NCBI GenBank assembly: GCA_030589605.1
Contig: JAUUVJ010000245.1
Span: forward strand, 1-6,471
DNA: 6,471 nucleotides
Direction: 5' to 3'
Origin: Candidatus Hodarchaeota archaeon
GTDB lineage: Archaea; Asgardarchaeota; Heimdallarchaeia; Hodarchaeales; Hodarchaeaceae
Part shown: one piece after another, positions 1-5,797 of the stretch
How positions within the stretch are numbered: the stretch's first letter is position 1
Layout: every line of letters begins with the position of its first letter
Position numbers and translations under genes: made by a program
The notes under the pieces: generated by a model
Seen by the model: only the letters and a program-made list of their open reading frames with translations
The model's database searches: none
Told to the model about the DNA's origin: nothing

Positions 1-534
1 GCTCGAGATATTCACGTAAAAAAAACTTCCATAATTTCCAAGTAGCCATGCTGCTTCACTATTACACATTTTAGCGTCCCACAAGCTTGCATTTGACCAT
101 CCATATTCAGGATGGGGATATTTTGGCCTTTCCAGAATAGTCCAATTATTACCACCATTTTGTGTTATCAAGATCCCCCCGTATTGACCATCAATTGCAA
201 TTCCAACTTGAGGGTCAAAGAAATCAATGGTTATTATTGTGGTATTAATTCCAGAGTTCTGTGAGAACCAAGAACTCCCTCCATCCGTTGTTGCCATGAT
301 TAGGCCATTTTCACCTCCGATCCAGCCATGAGTGGAATTAGCAAATTCGATATCCTTTACACCTGTTTCAGGATACGTCGGTGCAGTAATGGGTTCCCAT
401 GGACTCCTTACATTATCCACATAAATACTGTAAGGAACATGAAGATATAAGGTTACAAAACTTATTATTAGCCAAAAAGAGAGCGTTATTCCCCCTATGA
501 TCATAGGTCTGGTGAGATACTCAATTTTCCCCAA
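1..534 (-). CDS. Membrane-anchored Ycf48/BNR-like beta-propeller protein (3' part beyond window)
   Basis: The gene continues past the left edge; 178 codons are visible. With a TTG start, residues 1-10 are short and basic (K3, R9), 11-32 form one hydrophobic helix (signal anchor), and the rest should lie outside the cell. Propeller repeats follow: GWIGGENGLIMATTDGGSSW at 70-89, then a second GIAIDG...TQNGGNNW at 110-131, and the start of a third (AAWLLGNYGSFFYV, 161-174). The DGGxxW/NGGxxW turns are typical of BNR/Asp-box blades and of Ycf48-like (photosystem II assembly factor-like) proteins. In organisms without photosynthesis such proteins are extracellular beta-propellers of unknown ligand, so no photosynthetic role is implied. 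TTG at 534 is preferred over the ATG at 504 because GGTGA lies 6 bases before it and it supplies the positive charges before the membrane helix. Fold fairly sure; function unknown. Confidence 0.8.
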   Translation of the reverse strand, partial: MGKIEYLTRPMIIGGITLSFWLIISFVTLYLHVPYSIYVDNVRSPWEPITAPTYPETGVKDIEFANSTHGWIGGENGLIMATTDGGSSWFSQNSGINTTIITIDFFDPQVGIAIDGQYGGILITQNGGNNWTILERPKYPHPEYGWSNASLWDAKMCNSEAAWLLGNYGSFFYVNISS

Positions 535-540
535 TATAGT

Positions 541-545
541 TCACC
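541..545 (-). promoter_or_regulatory. Shine-Dalgarno GGTGA for the beta-propeller gene
   Basis: On the minus strand GGTGA lies 6 bases before a TTG codon (534-532). It matches the archaeal anti-Shine-Dalgarno core and decides the start in favour of TTG over the ATG 30 bases further in, which has no such site at a proper distance. Confidence 0.6.
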
Positions 546-570
546 CATGGATAAGACGTGAGAACTCAAC

Positions 571-579
571 TATTTTAAA
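571..579 (-). promoter_or_regulatory. Putative archaeal TATA box (TTTAAAATA) of the beta-propeller gene
   Basis: Read on the minus strand, TTTAAAATA is preceded by a purine-rich GGAATAG. A start of transcription about 26 bases downstream would fall near 549, just before the GGTGA site, giving a short leader to the TTG start. Spacing fits an archaeal promoter, but AT-rich DNA gives such matches by chance. Confidence 0.4.
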
Positions 580-610
580 CTATTCCTCTGCTCCTTAATG
601 GTACATCTGG

Positions 611-637
611 AAAAACTTACTCTTCAAAAAAGTTTTT
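611..637. terminator. Hairpin with T-run, possible terminator after the DUF4238 gene
   Basis: AAAAACTT (611-618) and AAGTTTTT (630-637) are perfect inverted repeats around an 11-base loop, so both strands end in a T-run. It lies about 95 bases past the DUF4238 stop and before the promoter of the next minus-strand gene, which fits a terminator between two transcription units. The stem is AT-rich and weak. The rest of 546-732 holds no gene I can support. Confidence 0.4.
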
Positions 638-732
638 AGTAATTGGTCATTGTGTTCCCTTAAAATTCTTGAATGCTTCTCTGAATTCAAAATCATTACG
701 TTAGACTAGTTGAATACTTCTTCTGAAACATA

Positions 733-1638
733 TTATAGCAATCTACACAGAGAAATTATTGAATGATTATTAGAAAAAACATAACGATTAGCTTTTTCTA
801 TTAAATTATTGTTCAAATATTTAATATTTGGTTCTGCCATTACCATTTTTACTTCAGATTTCGTTAATATAGGATTTCTCTTTACATCTGATTTTTCTAA
901 AAATATAATAGCCAATGTTGGTGCGATGGTAAAAATTAGTGAATATTTACATTCATCCATTATTGCAGGATAGAAAGCCCCTCTGTAATCACATTCCATG
1001 ACGGGGTCATCATTAGTTAAGAATGGAATTGGTGTGTTATTAAAAACTAAAAAAGGAATTGTAGTAGAAATTAATCCATTTATTAGAGTTTTCATTACAT
1101 CAACATCAATCAAACTTCCATGTAAGTTTTTCATAAAACTTTCATCAGTTGAAATATTTTCAAAAAAATCCACAAAAATGATAGGAAGTTCAGATTTAAT
1201 TTCATCAGTAATTTCTCTTGAAATTACAGTGTCAAAATCCGTGCGTAAATCTCTTCTCATTGTCGGAGTCCTAATTAATTGAAAGAAAACATATTCATAA
1301 AGATGGGTCATTTTCTTTTTGTCATTTACAATATAGTCTAGAGATTCTTCTTTGATAATATTTCTAATAATATCTGAAGCTCTTGTTTCTAAAATTTGCA
1401 GTTTATTATCTTCTTTTTTATTAAAAAAATGTTCTGAATAAGCCGTTTCTCGTATTTCATCAAATTCAATATGACCAGTATGCTTATCTAAATAGTAAAT
1501 TCGCTTTTCTCTGTTAGAAATATTCTCATTCTCTTTATCGGGTGAAAAATTTCTCAGATACCATTGAGGTATGGTATGTTGATTGTCTTTATTTGATAAA
1601 CGTTTTTTCTCGTTCGTTATGTGTGTTCCATCCCTTTT
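733..1638 (-). CDS. DUF4238-family protein, start codon missing or frameshifted
   Basis: The end coordinate is the limit of the stop-free frame, not a proven start. The first ATG in frame (1311) would remove about 100 codons containing the family's N-terminal signature, here NQHTIPQWYLRNFSPDK (codons about 1585-1535), which resembles the HHxxPxxxLRxF start of DUF4238 proteins. The middle motif PFLTNDDPVM and the C-terminal RYVFSNN also fit. Upstream of the signature there is no ATG, GTG or TTG in frame, only ATA (1620-1618). An ATG at 1631-1629 is out of frame and followed by an ACACACA run; losing one AC unit would join it to this frame. Thus either an unusual start, translational coupling to the overlapping upstream gene, or a small frameshift (genuine or sequencing). 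No transmembrane helix is obvious. DUF4238 has no established biochemical role that I know of. Confidence 0.72.
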   Translation of the reverse strand, partial: KRDGTHITNEKKRLSNKDNQHTIPQWYLRNFSPDKENENISNREKRIYYLDKHTGHIEFDEIRETAYSEHFFNKKEDNKLQILETRASDIIRNIIKEESLDYIVNDKKKMTHLYEYVFFQLIRTPTMRRDLRTDFDTVISREITDEIKSELPIIFVDFFENISTDESFMKNLHGSLIDVDVMKTLINGLISTTIPFLVFNNTPIPFLTNDDPVMECDYRGAFYPAIMDECKYSLIFTIAPTLAIIFLEKSDVKRNPILTKSEVKMVMAEPNIKYLNNNLIEKANRYVFSNNHSIISLCRLL

Positions 1639-2035
1639 CTAACTTTTTAATAACGTTTTTTAATTTATTTTGTAATTTAGTTATATTAGTTGGTATTACC
1701 ATTGGATTGTGGGTGTATTCTGTTTCAATATCACTAATAGAAAGATAAAGATCGTCTAATGCATTATAAAGTGATTCGTTAAGTAAATCTATTCTTCCCG
1801 ACCAAACTATTTGTCGCCATACATCATCTCTGGGATGAATTTTTTCTAAATATATTGAATTTCTCAAATTTTCCTCAGTTTCGTAAATTAAGCTTTTTAT
1901 TGCACGAATTTTAGCTCTTTTTTCCTTTCTTCGTTCTCTTATGAAATCCCATAAAAATGCTAATGAAAAACCAAAACCTGTTAATAAAACTGATATTATT
2001 TCATCTTCAATGTTCATTAATATTGCACTTACCAT
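1589..2035 (-). CDS. Single-pass membrane protein with charged helical tail, unknown function
   Basis: A 148-residue protein. Residues 13-33 (IISVLLTGFGFSLAFLWDFI) form one membrane helix. The short N-terminus is acidic (NIEDE) and the helix is followed at once by RERRKEKRAKIR, so positive-inside topology puts the tail in the cytoplasm. The tail is mostly charged helix, possibly coiled coil (about 60-140), with a W-rich stretch DDVWRQIVWSGRIDLL. A second ATG six codons in is an alternative start. Its last about 30-50 bases overlap the open frame of the DUF4238 gene, so the two are probably one transcript and may be translationally coupled. The 3' frame would join DUF4238 by a +1 shift at the six-A run 1603-1608. 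I do not recognise the family; its position suggests a membrane partner of the DUF4238 protein. Confidence 0.65.
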   Translation of the reverse strand: MVSAILMNIEDEIISVLLTGFGFSLAFLWDFIRERRKEKRAKIRAIKSLIYETEENLRNSIYLEKIHPRDDVWRQIVWSGRIDLLNESLYNALDDLYLSISDIETEYTHNPMVIPTNITKLQNKLKNVIKKLEKGWNTHNEREKTFIK

Positions 2036-2079
2036 ACTTCCGTGATTTACTAGTTTTCATTAATTCTAAAGAAAACAAC

Positions 2080-2087
2080 TATTAAAA
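2080..2087 (-). promoter_or_regulatory. Putative TATA box (TTTTAATA) of the membrane protein/DUF4238 pair
   Basis: Read on the minus strand, AAAGC followed by TTTTAATA resembles BRE plus TATA. A start about 26 bases downstream, near 2058, would leave a leader of about 23 bases to the ATG at 2035. It lies in the 98-base gap after the zinc-ribbon gene. Confidence 0.4.
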
Positions 2088-2133
2088 GCTTTATTTTGCA
2101 AAACCCAGAACTCAGACGGAGAAAAAGATTCCT

Positions 2134-2238
2134 TCAAGTAGAACAGAATAATTTTCTATCCTTGTCAAAACCAAGTTTTTTTCGACATTCAGGGCAAATA
2201 GATCTGTCTGTGACAAAATCACAATCGCTACAATACAT
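2134..2238 (-). CDS. 34-residue zinc-ribbon microprotein, coupled to the upstream membrane protein
   Basis: A small frame reading MYCSDCDFVTDR, then SICPECRKKLGF, ending FCST and TGA. Cysteines 3, 6, 15 and 18 make two CxxC knuckles 8 residues apart, enough to bind one zinc; a fifth cysteine is at 32. Its ATG (2238-2236) overlaps the TAA of the preceding gene (2240-2238) as TAATG, a classic stop-start overlap for coupled translation, so no own ribosome site is needed. Short zinc ribbons of this kind often sit as separate subunits or as tails of membrane proteins, binding protein or nucleic acid. It may once have been fused to the upstream protein. The cysteine spacing and the overlap make it more than a chance frame, but no family is recognised. 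Confidence 0.6.
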   Translation of the reverse strand: MYCSDCDFVTDRSICPECRKKLGFDKDRKLFCST

Positions 2239-2255
2239 TAGATTGGTAAACCTTT
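2233..2255. repeat. 23-bp direct repeat, copy 1 (stop/start junction)
   Basis: Exact 23-base match to 2288-2310, offset 55 bases. This copy spans the last codons of the 155-residue membrane protein and the first codons of the zinc-ribbon gene. Since 55 is not a multiple of 3, the two copies are read in different frames. Confidence 0.85.
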
Positions 2256-2705
2256 TCGAGAATCTTCTGCATCAAATACACCATAATATACATTAGATTG
2301 GTAAACCTTTGGAATAGCCAGATAATAAAAATAAAAAGCAGATACAAATAGTGAGAGATTAACGAAGAAAACAAAAAATCTGGCTCTTCTGCTAAAACCT
2401 GAACGTTCTTTCCCTGTAATTGAATAAATTGCATTGATAATGTGAGCAGAAAGAGGAAAGGGGGCCAGAAAGATTGCTAGAAAGTTGCTTTCGAAAGGAT
2501 AAATCGCATTTTGCTTTTCAGTACCAAGAGTGACGCTATAGAACAAGGAAATTAAAAAAATCAATAATTGCCCAAACCAATATGAAGGATTTAATTTATC
2601 GTGAAATCCTCGCTTTTTGGAAGACTGTATCTGGGCTAGATCCTCCTGATCTAAACCAACTGATTTAGCTAGACCATCAAGTTTCGTGTCAGCTATTCTC
2701 CTCAC
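2238..2705 (-). CDS. Three-helix membrane protein, paralog B
   Basis: 155 residues, starting at GTG. An N-terminal soluble head of about 40 residues (LAKSVGLDQEDLAQIQSSKKR at 12-32) is followed by hydrophobic segments at about 43-61, 73-95 and 109-131 and a short tail with YYGVFDAED. It is a diverged paralog of the gene just upstream: VGLxxxDxxxIQSxKxR in the head, YPF at residue 69 in both, and a YGVF tail motif. The start lies 17 bases after the stop of that gene, with GGAAGG close before it, so they form one operon. Beyond YGVF this copy has an extra piece ending KGLPI, encoded by the second copy of a 23-bp repeat, which may be a later change of the C-terminus. Family unknown to me; the head is likely cytoplasmic. 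Confidence 0.72.
   Translation of the reverse strand: MRRIADTKLDGLAKSVGLDQEDLAQIQSSKKRGFHDKLNPSYWFGQLLIFLISLFYSVTLGTEKQNAIYPFESNFLAIFLAPFPLSAHIINAIYSITGKERSGFSRRARFFVFFVNLSLFVSAFYFYYLAIPKVYQSNVYYGVFDAEDSRKGLPI
2288..2310. repeat. 23-bp direct repeat, copy 2 (inside membrane protein gene)
   Basis: Exact match to 2233-2255. Here it encodes the KVYQSNVY stretch of the 155-residue membrane protein, in a different frame from the other copy. The 32 bases between the copies show only patchy similarity to what follows copy 1, so this is at most an old or partial tandem duplication. Confidence 0.85.
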
Positions 2706-2723
2706 AATCCTTCCGTTGTATGA

Positions 2724-3137
2724 TTAATCATTAGTAAAGACTCCATATCTTACTGGTGAACCCCCAAAGGGTACAGAGGTAGAATTGAAAAGTTGACCTG
2801 TAATACTACCAAGAAGAAAGCTCAAAATACAAACAAAAAGCGTAACAGCAATTAATCGAATTATGGATCTTCTTTTAACAGAGTTAGAAAGAACAGTTAG
2901 ATGACTAAAAAGGAGGACTGATCCAAATGGATAACTACTTTCCAATTCTATTACTTTAATGGGAATGACAGTATAACCAATCAAGAAAGATGCTATACCG
3001 ACTAAGGATTCAACTAAATATAATGAAGTATTGGAGAATTTTCTTCTTCTTTTCACACTTTGAATAGAATTAATATCACTAGCTGTTAAGCCAACTTCAT
3101 CTGCAATTTTTAGAACTTCAGAATCAGGTTCGGCCAT
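2724..3137 (-). CDS. Three-helix membrane protein, paralog A
   Basis: 137 residues from ATG 3137; a TTG at 3149 would add four residues. The ATG is preferred because GGATGA lies 4 bases before it and because MAEPDSEVLKIADEVGL then aligns well with the start of the neighbouring paralog. The soluble head (1-37) has VGLTASDINSIQSVKRRRK. Membrane segments are about 40-60, 70-86 and 92-114, with KRR between the last two. The tail ends SPVRYGVFTND. Shared head motif, YPF at 69-71 and YGVF tail show common descent with the downstream gene, though overall identity is low, so the duplication is old. First gene of the minus-strand operon that includes paralog B and the zinc ribbon. Function unknown. 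Confidence 0.72.
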   Translation of the reverse strand: MAEPDSEVLKIADEVGLTASDINSIQSVKRRRKFSNTSLYLVESLVGIASFLIGYTVIPIKVIELESSYPFGSVLLFSHLTVLSNSVKRRSIIRLIAVTLFVCILSFLLGSITGQLFNSTSVPFGGSPVRYGVFTND

Positions 3138-3218
3138 AAAATCATCCAAAGATGTTTTGATATATTTCTGGTAATTAGATTTGATTCAATGAAGTAGAGA
3201 ATCGTTCTTAAATCCTTG

Positions 3219-3227
3219 TATTTAATA
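3219..3227 (-). promoter_or_regulatory. Putative TATA box (TATTAAATA) for the membrane-paralog operon
   Basis: On the minus strand TATTAAATA would place a transcription start near 3197, about 60 bases before the ATG at 3137. The site is close to a plus-strand TATA-like box at 3236, so the two divergent units may compete for the basal factors or share a regulator. Confidence 0.35.
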
Positions 3228-3235
3228 GGAAGATA

Positions 3236-3242
3236 ATTTATA
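3236..3242 (+). promoter_or_regulatory. Putative TATA box (TTTATA core) for the radical SAM/methyltransferase operon
   Basis: ATTTATA follows the purine-rich GGAAGATA, a BRE/TATA-like pair. A start about 26 bases later (near 3265) gives a leader of about 50 bases ending in AAGGAG, which stands only 2 bases before the ATG at 3316, closer than usual. Confidence 0.4.
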
Positions 3243-3315
3243 AGATTATGTAGAAATGCAAACCTAGATCATTCAAGTATCAAAGTAAAAACGAAGTTGT
3301 TAAGTTCAAGGAGAG

Positions 3316-4335
3316 ATGAAGCTGCAATCACTTGAATGTGCAGTGTGGGAAATAACACTAGGTTGTAATCTGAAATGTTCTCACTGCGGATCCTCTGCAG
3401 GAAAAAAACGAGAAAAAGAACTTACAACGCTTGAAAGTATTGAAATTTGTGAACAATTAGCCGATTTAAACTGTACCAATGTTGCACTGATGGGAGGAGA
3501 ACCTTTCTTGAAAAAGGGCTGGGAAAAGATTGCCCAATGTATAGTAGATCTAGGGATGAAATTAAATATCGTATCCAATGGATTCATACTAGACCAACAC
3601 CTAGAAGAATTGATTAGATTACAACCAACAGTAGTAGGTATAAGTTTAGATGGATTACGAAAAACTCATGATACAATAAGAGGAATGAAGGGATCTTTTG
3701 ATCAGGTAGTAAACGCCATAAATCTCCTAAGAAAAAATAGTATCCAAACAACTGTTATAACAACTGTCAGCAAAAATAATTTCGAAGAGCTTTCTAAAAT
3801 ACAGGAGTTCATATTTAACAAGGGAATAAATTGGCAAATTCAGATAGCAGCTCCATTTGGAAATTTTAAAAAGGAAGACATGCTTTCATACGAAGAATTT
3901 TATGCGGTAGGCTTATTGATAGCTGCATGGAGAGCGAAACATCATTTTCAAAATATGCCAGTAATAGGAGCCCATTGCATGGGATACCACTCAGAAATCA
4001 TGGAGAATTTTGTCTGGGATGGCTGTACAGCGGGAAGAACAACAATTGGAATAACTTGTGAAGGAAATGTAGTAGGCTGTTTAGCAATGGGAAATGATCG
4101 ACTAATTGAAGGAAATCTTCGTAAACAGAGTTTAGAAACAATATGGAATAACAAAAATGCATTTTCCTACAATAGAAAGTTTTCAAGAAAAAAATTGGGA
4201 GATTACTGTACGAACTGTGGGTTTGGAGAAAACTGTAAGGGAGGATGTAATTCCATGTCGCTAAGTACAACAAATAAATTCCATAATGATCCATTTTGCT
4301 TTCATAGAATCGAAAGAGAGATCATAAAGAAGTAA
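3316..4335 (+). CDS. Radical SAM/SPASM enzyme, probable maturase
   Basis: 339 residues. The radical SAM barrel starts with CNLKCSHC: C17, C21 and C24 bind the [4Fe-4S] cluster that cleaves S-adenosylmethionine. GGEP (60-63) is the SAM-binding strand and ISLDG (109-113) another family motif. The C-terminus is a complete SPASM domain: C237, then G250-x4-C255, then C298-x2-C301-x5-C307-x3-C311, and C328, all seven cysteines expected for two auxiliary clusters; C248 is extra. Length and order match full SPASM enzymes such as PqqE-like and anaerobic sulfatase-maturase-like proteins, which modify peptides or proteins; NirJ/AhbC-type enzymes acting on haem precursors are relatives. The WEITLGCN...CGSSAG start resembles peptide maturases. 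It leads a two-gene operon with a methyltransferase. No RiPP precursor or leader-binding (RRE) domain is visible, so the substrate is unknown. Confidence 0.93.
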   Translation: MKLQSLECAVWEITLGCNLKCSHCGSSAGKKREKELTTLESIEICEQLADLNCTNVALMGGEPFLKKGWEKIAQCIVDLGMKLNIVSNGFILDQHLEELIRLQPTVVGISLDGLRKTHDTIRGMKGSFDQVVNAINLLRKNSIQTTVITTVSKNNFEELSKIQEFIFNKGINWQIQIAAPFGNFKKEDMLSYEEFYAVGLLIAAWRAKHHFQNMPVIGAHCMGYHSEIMENFVWDGCTAGRTTIGITCEGNVVGCLAMGNDRLIEGNLRKQSLETIWNNKNAFSYNRKFSRKKLGDYCTNCGFGENCKGGCNSMSLSTTNKFHNDPFCFHRIEREIIKK

Positions 4336-4339
4336 AGGT
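4336..4339 (+). promoter_or_regulatory. Shine-Dalgarno-like AGGT of the methyltransferase gene
   Basis: AAAGGT directly follows the radical SAM stop codon and stands about 10 bases before the ATG at 4350, slightly long. An earlier ATG at 4340 abuts it and opens only a five-codon frame (MPTDE), so it is not the start. Confidence 0.4.
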
Positions 4340-4349
4340 ATGCCAACAG

Positions 4350-5666
4350 ATGAGTAATGAAAAAATCATCAATAAAATTAACTTACATGTAGGGTGTGGA
4401 GAAAATTATTATCCAGAATACCTAAATATAGACATTAATGAAAAATCAATAGCTGACATAATTGCTCATGCCATTTGTCTGCCAATAAAGGGAGAAAGTG
4501 TCACTTCAATAAAAGCATACCATGTGATAGAGCATTTTGATTGGGTAGACATACAATTTTTACTCAATGAGTGGTATAGAGTATTGATAAGGGGAGGAGA
4601 AGTAACCATAGAAGTACCCGATATAGAAAAGGGAATAAAAGAACTAAAAAGAAAGAAAACACTAAAAGAGCAAGTAAAAAGCATTCAATGGATGTTTGGA
4701 ATAGATACACCAGGAATGCAGCATAAATCAGGAGCCACCTTTGAAGTAATCAGGAATACACTCCACGAATTAGGGTATGAAAATATCACGAAAAAAAAAC
4801 CAAAAACCCATTTATATGGGGAAGGATTGAGAATAAGTTGTAACAAACCAGAGGGAGAGAGTCTAGAAAAAAACACAATTAAAAGCAAATATAGGACTAG
4901 AGTTTACAAATATCTGTCTGTTAATCCCTCAACAGAAAAGACACTTTTAGAATTAAATCATTTGAACAAAATTTATGAGATGTTAGGATCTTTAGATAAG
5001 ATAAAAGAGGAAAAACAACAAATAGAAACAATTCTGGATTTAACAATAGCTAATCCAACCCTGGCAATAGAACTAGTAGATGTATTAACAGAAGAAGACA
5101 TAATAACATCAGACACAAGTAAAAAATGGAAAGATCTACTAAAATATCTAGAAAAAATATCAATTCAAAAAAAAATAATCACCTTATGGAAAAAAAGACG
5201 AAAAACCCCAGGAAAATTCAATGAGGAGTTTCATCGATTCATTCAAGAAATTAAAATTAAATTAATTAGTGGTTTAAGGAATAGCAAAAGTATTGAGAAA
5301 AATTTTTCTTATTTGTCGAAATTAGAAGACGAAAATCTACTATTTTTTGATAAATACTTCATCTTACAAAATGCGATAGTAAATTTCAACTTAGGACTAC
5401 GCTATTTTAACAGAGAAGAGTACACCAAAGCCTTAAACACCTTACAAGAGAGTTTGCGATATTATAAGGACAATTTTCTAGTGTACTGGAATATAGCAAG
5501 ACTTCTAGCTCTAAAAGATGATACTCAAGTAGAACAATATTATAAAACTGCATATAATTTAATACAAGATAAAAACAGGAAAATAACCCTAAAGAAGGAA
5601 ATAAGAGAGGTAGTAGTGGAGAAGAATGATTTAGAGTATAGAACCCCATATTCGGTAACTGATTAG
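4350..5666 (+). CDS. Class I SAM-dependent methyltransferase with helical/TPR C-terminal half
   Basis: 438 residues. Residues 1-165 are a Rossmann methyltransferase: motif I LHVGCGEN (12-19), acidic NIDIN (26-30) for the ribose, HVIEHF (58-63), and RGGEVTIEVPD (81-91), the pattern of the predicted methyltransferases of COG4627 and Methyltransf_11. Such domains usually stand alone at about 160-200 residues. Here a linker and an all-helical region (about 175-335, lysine-rich) follow, then one or two TPR-like repeats (about 341-405: FNLGLRYFNREEYTKALNTL, then WNIARLL), suggesting a protein-binding arm. The gene follows the radical SAM gene by 14 bases, so the two are cotranscribed and probably act on the same substrate. 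Two nine-A runs (4791-4799, 5167-5175) lie in frame. The acceptor (peptide, protein, sugar or small molecule) cannot be told from sequence. Confidence 0.9.
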   Translation: MSNEKIINKINLHVGCGENYYPEYLNIDINEKSIADIIAHAICLPIKGESVTSIKAYHVIEHFDWVDIQFLLNEWYRVLIRGGEVTIEVPDIEKGIKELKRKKTLKEQVKSIQWMFGIDTPGMQHKSGATFEVIRNTLHELGYENITKKKPKTHLYGEGLRISCNKPEGESLEKNTIKSKYRTRVYKYLSVNPSTEKTLLELNHLNKIYEMLGSLDKIKEEKQQIETILDLTIANPTLAIELVDVLTEEDIITSDTSKKWKDLLKYLEKISIQKKIITLWKKRRKTPGKFNEEFHRFIQEIKIKLISGLRNSKSIEKNFSYLSKLEDENLLFFDKYFILQNAIVNFNLGLRYFNREEYTKALNTLQESLRYYKDNFLVYWNIARLLALKDDTQVEQYYKTAYNLIQDKNRKITLKKEIREVVVEKNDLEYRTPYSVTD

Positions 5667-5687
5667 AAAATTATTTATGTAGAGCAG

Positions 5688-5703
5688 TGATCTATCAAGA
5701 TCA
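5688..5703. terminator. Hairpin TGATCT/AGATCA after the methyltransferase gene
   Basis: A 6-bp perfect stem with a four-base loop (ATCA), 22 bases past the stop at 5666. No T-run follows on the plus strand, so it is a weak terminator at best, or an operator-like palindrome. The 131-base gap between the convergent genes holds no coding frame I can support. Confidence 0.3.
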
Positions 5704-5757
5704 ACTGAATCCCCAACACCCTGCATACCGCTCATCTCGTGGAAAGAAGTAAGCAGG

Positions 5758-5763
5758 AAAAAA
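5758..5763 (-). terminator. T-run terminator after the PLD-like gene
   Basis: Six Ts on the minus strand (AATTTTTTCC) about 35 bases past the stop codon of the PLD-like gene. Archaeal termination relies on such T-runs without a stable stem. Confidence 0.4.
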
Positions 5764-5797
5764 TTATAACTTTGGGTTAATGAACGAGTGGTTCAAA

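Noticed and set aside
998..1282. Plus-strand open frame of 94 codons
   Set aside because: It is antisense to the DUF4238 gene, whose family motifs identify the minus strand as coding.
1589..1631. A single fused protein of the one-helix membrane protein and DUF4238 by +1 frameshifting
   Set aside because: The upstream gene ends naturally a few codons later and no standard slippery signal or stimulatory structure is evident; kept only as an alternative in the start-codon finding.
2096..2296. Plus-strand open frame of 66 codons
   Set aside because: It is antisense to the zinc-ribbon frame and the end of paralog B, and shows no recognisable motif.
2233..2310. CRISPR or attachment-site repeat
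   Set aside because: There are only two copies, both inside coding sequence, with no integrase or cas gene in the window.
2228..2434. Minus-strand open frame of 68 codons overlapping paralog B
   Set aside because: It is hydrophobic only because it shadows the membrane helices of the real frame, which has a paralog to support it.
3243..3315. Possible RiPP precursor peptide before the radical SAM gene
   Set aside because: The ATG codons here are followed within a few codons by stops (ATG TAG, ATG CAA ACC TAG).
3998..4294. Minus-strand open frame of 98 codons
   Set aside because: It lies antisense within the SPASM domain of the radical SAM gene, whose cysteine pattern is complete.
4340..4357. 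Five-codon frame (MPTDE) between the two operon genes
   Set aside because: Too short, and its ATG abuts the ribosome site; no sign that it is a leader peptide.
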